The translations under genes were made by a program, and so were the position numbers. Below are positions 60,764 to 64,000 of a DNA stretch of 64,000 bases, piece by piece. Below the pieces are notes generated by a model that saw only the letters and a list, made by a program, of their open reading frames with translations, was not told the origin of the DNA and ran no database searches. Where the stretch lies: contig NZ_JAUSUZ010000001.1 of assembly GCF_030813715.1 (NCBI RefSeq), forward strand, positions 2,046,001-2,110,000. Direction: 5' to 3'. Numbering within the stretch: position 1 is the stretch's first letter; each line of letters opens with the position of its first letter. Source of the DNA: Catenuloplanes indicus (GTDB taxonomy: Bacteria; Actinomycetota; Actinomycetes; Mycobacteriales; Micromonosporaceae).

Positions 60764-63700
60764 TCGGGGCTGAACGTACCGGCCGGAAGACCCTGGATCC
60801 GGCCGCAATCCGCCCCGTCGGAGTCACCCGGCACCTTCAGCCACAGCAGCATCTCCGCGCCGGACGCGTTGACCCGCGAGGTGTCGCCGAGTTTCACGCC
60901 GGCCGGGTTGCACCAGTCGCCCTTGTGCCCGTTGCCGTTCCGGCTGGTGTCGATCACGAACGGCTTCGCCGTGGTCAGGCCCGCGTTGATCGCGTTCGCG
61001 TAGGTGGTCGAGTCCGCGGTGGGCCAGAAGTTCGCGGTGTTCACCGCGAAACCGTGCGCGTTCGCGATCCCGGCCGCCGTCAGCCGGGTCGCCATCTCGT
61101 CCGCCGCGATCCAGCCGGCGTTGCCCGCGTCCAGGTACGTCCACGCCTGCCCGCTGAACGCGTTGATCGCGTGCGAGACCAGCCCGTACCGCTCGGTGAT
61201 CTGGGTCTGGCTCAGGCAGTCGATCTGGGTGACCGCGTCCGGTTCCAGGACCACGATCGCCGGCCGCCCGGCCACGCCCGCGGCGAACTCGGTGATCCAC
61301 GTCCGGTACGCGGCCGCGTTCGCCGCGCCGCCGGCGGACTGACCGTCGCAGTCACGCTTCGGGATGTTGTACGCGACCAGGATCGGCACCTTCCCGGCCG
61401 CGGTCGCGCCGTCGACGTAGGCGTCGGTCGCGGCCCGGACGTCCCCGCTCCAGTCACCGAACCAGCGCGCGCCCGGCTTCGACGCGAGGTTCGTGCGGAT
61501 CGCGGCGATCCGGGAGTCGTTCGGGTTGGCCGCGACCCACTGCTGCGGGTTGGAGTCCGGGTCGACGTAGAAGCCGTTCTTGACCGCGAGCTCCTTCGGC
61601 GTCTGCCCGGTGGCCGGCGGGGTGGCCGGGTCGTCCCGCACCCAGTCGCCGGCCAGCGGCCGGTCGCCGTTCTGGCCGAAGGTGAACTCGGCGTAGTCGG
61701 CGTTGCCCGACGCGTTGGTGTCCTTCAGGAACCAGCTGTTCGGGGCGCGGAACACGCCGACGGTGTCGGTGCCGTCGCCGTTCCAGTCGCCGACCACCGG
61801 TTTGTCGCCGACGCTGCCGTAGACGAACGGGGACTCCGAACCCGTGTTCGCCAGTTCGTTGCGCAGCCAGAACCGGCGCTCGGCGGCCCGGTGGTAACCG
61901 AGGCTGTCCTTGCCGTCGCCGTCCCAGTCACCGACCAGGATGGTGTCGCCGACCGCACCGATCTTCACGCTCTGCTGCGCGGCGCCGGCTTGGTGGTCGT
62001 TGCGGATCCGCACCGTCTGGTCGCCGGGCCGCCAGGTGGCCACCGTGTCGATGCCGTCGCCGTCCCAGTCGCCGACGAGCGGCACGTCGGAAGCCGCCGC
62101 GTAGGACGCCACGAAGTCATGAACGGTGACCGGCTTCACGATGGTATTGCTCAGCCCGACCCTTCTCGTGGACGGTCGCCAGATACCGACGCCGTCCACG
62201 CCGTCACCGTCCCAGTCACCGACCAGCGCTACATCGCCGGCGATGTTGAAACCGACCCGGACGTCCGCGACTCCGGTCGACAGGCTGTTGCGGAAGTACA
62301 CCCTGGGCTCCGCCGGCCGGAAGACGGCGATGGTGTCCTTCTTGCGCTGCGGCTCGGGCTCCGGGTCCGGGCCGGTGCCGCCACCGCCGCCCTTGCCGAG
62401 CAGCGCGAACGCCAGCAGCCCGGTGGCCGTGAAGTCGATGGCCGGCTCCGCGCTCATCCACGCGTCCACGTCGTCCATGAATCGGGCGCCCTGGCCGGTG
62501 AACGCCGCGTACCGGTCGACGCCGTCGGCCGGGCAGGTACCGCTGTCGTAGAGGCCGTCGAACAGATCCTCGCCGTTCGGCCCGTTGACCGCGGCGCCGG
62601 TCAGGATGTTGCCGGTGCCGGTCAGGCTGCCGGCCAGGTTCGCCACCTGGTGGTGCGGGCACCTCGGGAACGTGCTGCCGACGCCGATGATCAGCGAGAC
62701 GCCCCACGGGTTGCCGCCCAGCGCCCAGTTCGCCTGGGACTGCGCGAACGCGCCGTACGTGTTCGTCACGCTGACCTCGTCGTAGCGGCGCGCCTGCGCG
62801 ATCAGGCCGAGCGTGTACGAGGTCGAGTCGTAGTTCGTGTACTCCGCGCCCGCCCCGAACCGGTCGCTGTTCGCGCGCTGCACGGCCGCGTCCAGCTTCG
62901 CCCGCTGGTGGGCCAGGATCGCGTCCGGTGTGACCGCGAGCCCGGTCTGCCCGGTCTCGATCAGCTCCTCGGCCAGGTCCGGCAGCGCGACGCCGCCCAC
63001 GTCGTACAGGTTGAGCGTGCTGCCCTCGCCGCCGTCGATGTAGTTCTTCGCCCACAGCGCGGCCTGACTGAGCCAGGTGATGGCGCGGGTGTCGCCGAGC
63101 GCGCGGGCGGCCCGGGCCAGCTCGGTCGCACCGTAGGCCATGTCGTCGTGCCAGAGCGTCTCCGGGTAGAAGTCCCACGGGTACGCGGTGACCAGCTGGC
63201 CGATCGTGCCGGTGGTCTTCGCCTTGCCGTAGATCGCGGCGGCGGTGGTGAGGTCCCGCTGCGCGCGCGCCGGGTCGCTGGTCGCGTGCAGCTGCGCGGA
63301 GAGCGCGAACGCGGCGGAGACCCGGCCGGCCAGGTTCGGGCTGATCTGCGCGCCGGGCGCGTTCGCCCGCAGCACCGGCCGGTAGCGCAGGTAGTACCCG
63401 CCGGTCCCGGCCGCGTCGGTGATGGTGTCGTCCGCCTGCGGCAGCCGCCAGCGGTCGTGGTCACCCTCGAACGTGCCGTTGCCGCCGCCCAGGCCGACCT
63501 GGACGTAGAGCACGCCGTTGCTCTCGTCCCACATCTTGTCCAGCCAGGTCATCGCGTGGTCGATCTCCGCGGCGCGGGCCGGGTCGGCGCTGCCGGAGCG
63601 CTGCGCGATCTGCAGTGCGCCGGCCGCGTACGCGGTGGTGTGGGTGAACTTGAGGTAGTCACCGGCGTCGAACCAGCCGCCGGACACGTCGACCTTCGGC

Positions 63701-64000
63701 ACGCCGCTGATCGCCCGCAGGTTGCCGACGATCGCGTCGCCGCCCTCCTCGAACGTGGGCACGTTGTAGACGGTCGCGGACGAGTCCGCCAGGTGCGCGG
63801 GCTGCCGGTTCAGCGAGCCGGGGACGACGTCCGTACCGTCGCGCTGGGTCTGGAAGAACGTGGTCATCGTCGCCGCGACCGGCGCGTAGAGGTCGGCTCC
63901 GCTGCCGACCGTGAACGCCGGTGACGTGGTCACGCCGGCGATCTGGATCGTGTACGTGCCCGGCGTGGTGACCGCCGAGAAGTCGATCGCGGACACGCCG
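60733..64000 (-). CDS. Multi-catalytic cellulase: GH9 - VCBS repeats - GH6 (N-terminus outside window)
   Basis: The gene runs off the right edge; about 1088 residues are visible. N- to C-terminal order is a CelD-type Ig domain, a GH9 domain (SGGWFDAGDYLKFTH with catalytic Asp pair, CPHHQVANLAG), a Gly/Pro linker, four to five FG-GAP/VCBS repeats (VGDWDGDG at about 45-residue intervals), and a GH6 domain (WFGDWSG, VLEPDAV, NTANFWPT, GNGHKGDWCNP, DADC-like region SDGADCGRIQG). GH9 endo- and GH6 exo-/endo-cellulases joined by calcium-binding repeats would act together on cellulose. Overlaps the BTAD gene end by 31 bp. Confidence 0.88.
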   Translation of the reverse strand, partial: GVSAIDFSAVTTPGTYTIQIAGVTTSPAFTVGSGADLYAPVAATMTTFFQTQRDGTDVVPGSLNRQPAHLADSSATVYNVPTFEEGGDAIVGNLRAISGVPKVDVSGGWFDAGDYLKFTHTTAYAAGALQIAQRSGSADPARAAEIDHAMTWLDKMWDESNGVLYVQVGLGGGNGTFEGDHDRWRLPQADDTITDAAGTGGYYLRYRPVLRANAPGAQISPNLAGRVSAAFALSAQLHATSDPARAQRDLTTAAAIYGKAKTTGTIGQLVTAYPWDFYPETLWHDDMAYGATELARAARALGDTRAITWLSQAALWAKNYIDGGEGSTLNLYDVGGVALPDLAEELIETGQTGLAVTPDAILAHQRAKLDAAVQRANSDRFGAGAEYTNYDSTSYTLGLIAQARRYDEVSVTNTYGAFAQSQANWALGGNPWGVSLIIGVGSTFPRCPHHQVANLAGSLTGTGNILTGAAVNGPNGEDLFDGLYDSGTCPADGVDRYAAFTGQGARFMDDVDAWMSAEPAIDFTATGLLAFALLGKGGGGGTGPDPEPEPQRKKDTIAVFRPAEPRVYFRNSLSTGVADVRVGFNIAGDVALVGDWDGDGVDGVGIWRPSTRRVGLSNTIVKPVTVHDFVASYAAASDVPLVGDWDGDGIDTVATWRPGDQTVRIRNDHQAGAAQQSVKIGAVGDTILVGDWDGDGKDSLGYHRAAERRFWLRNELANTGSESPFVYGSVGDKPVVGDWNGDGTDTVGVFRAPNSWFLKDTNASGNADYAEFTFGQNGDRPLAGDWVRDDPATPPATGQTPKELAVKNGFYVDPDSNPQQWVAANPNDSRIAAIRTNLASKPGARWFGDWSGDVRAATDAYVDGATAAGKVPILVAYNIPKRDCDGQSAGGAANAAAYRTWITEFAAGVAGRPAIVVLEPDAVTQIDCLSQTQITERYGLVSHAINAFSGQAWTYLDAGNAGWIAADEMATRLTAAGIANAHGFAVNTANFWPTADSTTYANAINAGLTTAKPFVIDTSRNGNGHKGDWCNPAGVKLGDTSRVNASGAEMLLWLKVPGDSDGADCGRIQGLPAGTFSPDYAMWLINGN

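Noticed and set aside
60055-63924. Open frame of nearly 1300 codons on the plus strand
   Set aside because: Antisense to the GH9-GH6 cellulase, with no recognisable motif and shadow-type composition.

Overview
The window is chromosomal DNA of very high GC content with almost exclusively G or C at third codon positions, GTG starts, purine-rich ribosome sites and many regulators, lipoproteins and Tat substrates. This points to a filamentous actinomycete. The secreted cellulases, glucosyl-3-phosphoglycerate synthase-like enzyme, SpoIIE/BTAD regulators and two-component genes fit Micromonosporaceae (Actinoplanes/Catenuloplanes type). That family assignment is inference. No tRNA, rRNA, CRISPR array, prophage or insertion sequence was seen.

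Left part (1-18 kb): a plant-polymer locus has a secreted GH5 cellulase, a secreted double-domain CE1-like esterase, a LacI regulator, an ABC sugar importer (lipoprotein plus two permeases) and an SGNH hydrolase. Two similar 20-bp sites on either side of lacI probably link them. Next come an HtpX-like protease, an AraC regulator, and a PucR regulator divergent from a fused class II aldolase/class III aminotransferase with an FGGY kinase. This last set looks like a catabolic pathway that cannot be named from sequence.

Middle part (18-36 kb): small regulator/enzyme pairs (SnoaL/TetR, TetR/MDR twice), two paralogous helical-repeat proteins, a PadR gene with a frameshifted membrane partner, and a HAD hydrolase pseudogene. 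A 1.7 kb non-coding block (22778-24465) holds two copies of a 200-bp hairpin element whose stem shows compensatory base changes, an 18-bp minisatellite and a 21-bp perfect inverted repeat. Then follow an unusual double-module histidine kinase with its response regulator, a PAP2-type phosphatase with an autotransporter-like beta repeat, NhaA and a DUF389 protein.

Right part (36-64 kb): a GH15-like glucoamylase, an AraC regulator, a class A penicillin-binding protein, a class III aminotransferase, a GT4/GpgS-like pair divergent from a Gfo/Idh-MDR pair, an ArsR/VOC/MBL run, a Tat-exported molybdenum sulfite-oxidase-like enzyme and a roadblock protein. A three-gene surface set combines a purple acid phosphatase with a WxL-like tail, a DUF916-like anchored protein and a HupE-N-like membrane protein. 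A SpoIIE phosphatase, a free-standing BTAD protein, and a GH9-(VCBS repeats)-GH6 cellulase running off the right edge close the window.

Several genes are broken (HAD 18824-19478, PadR partner 21691-21972, LamG fragment 49022-49430, methyltransferase 53308-53697). The HAD gene carries two independent lesions, so it is most likely decayed. The single frameshifts elsewhere could also be sequencing errors.
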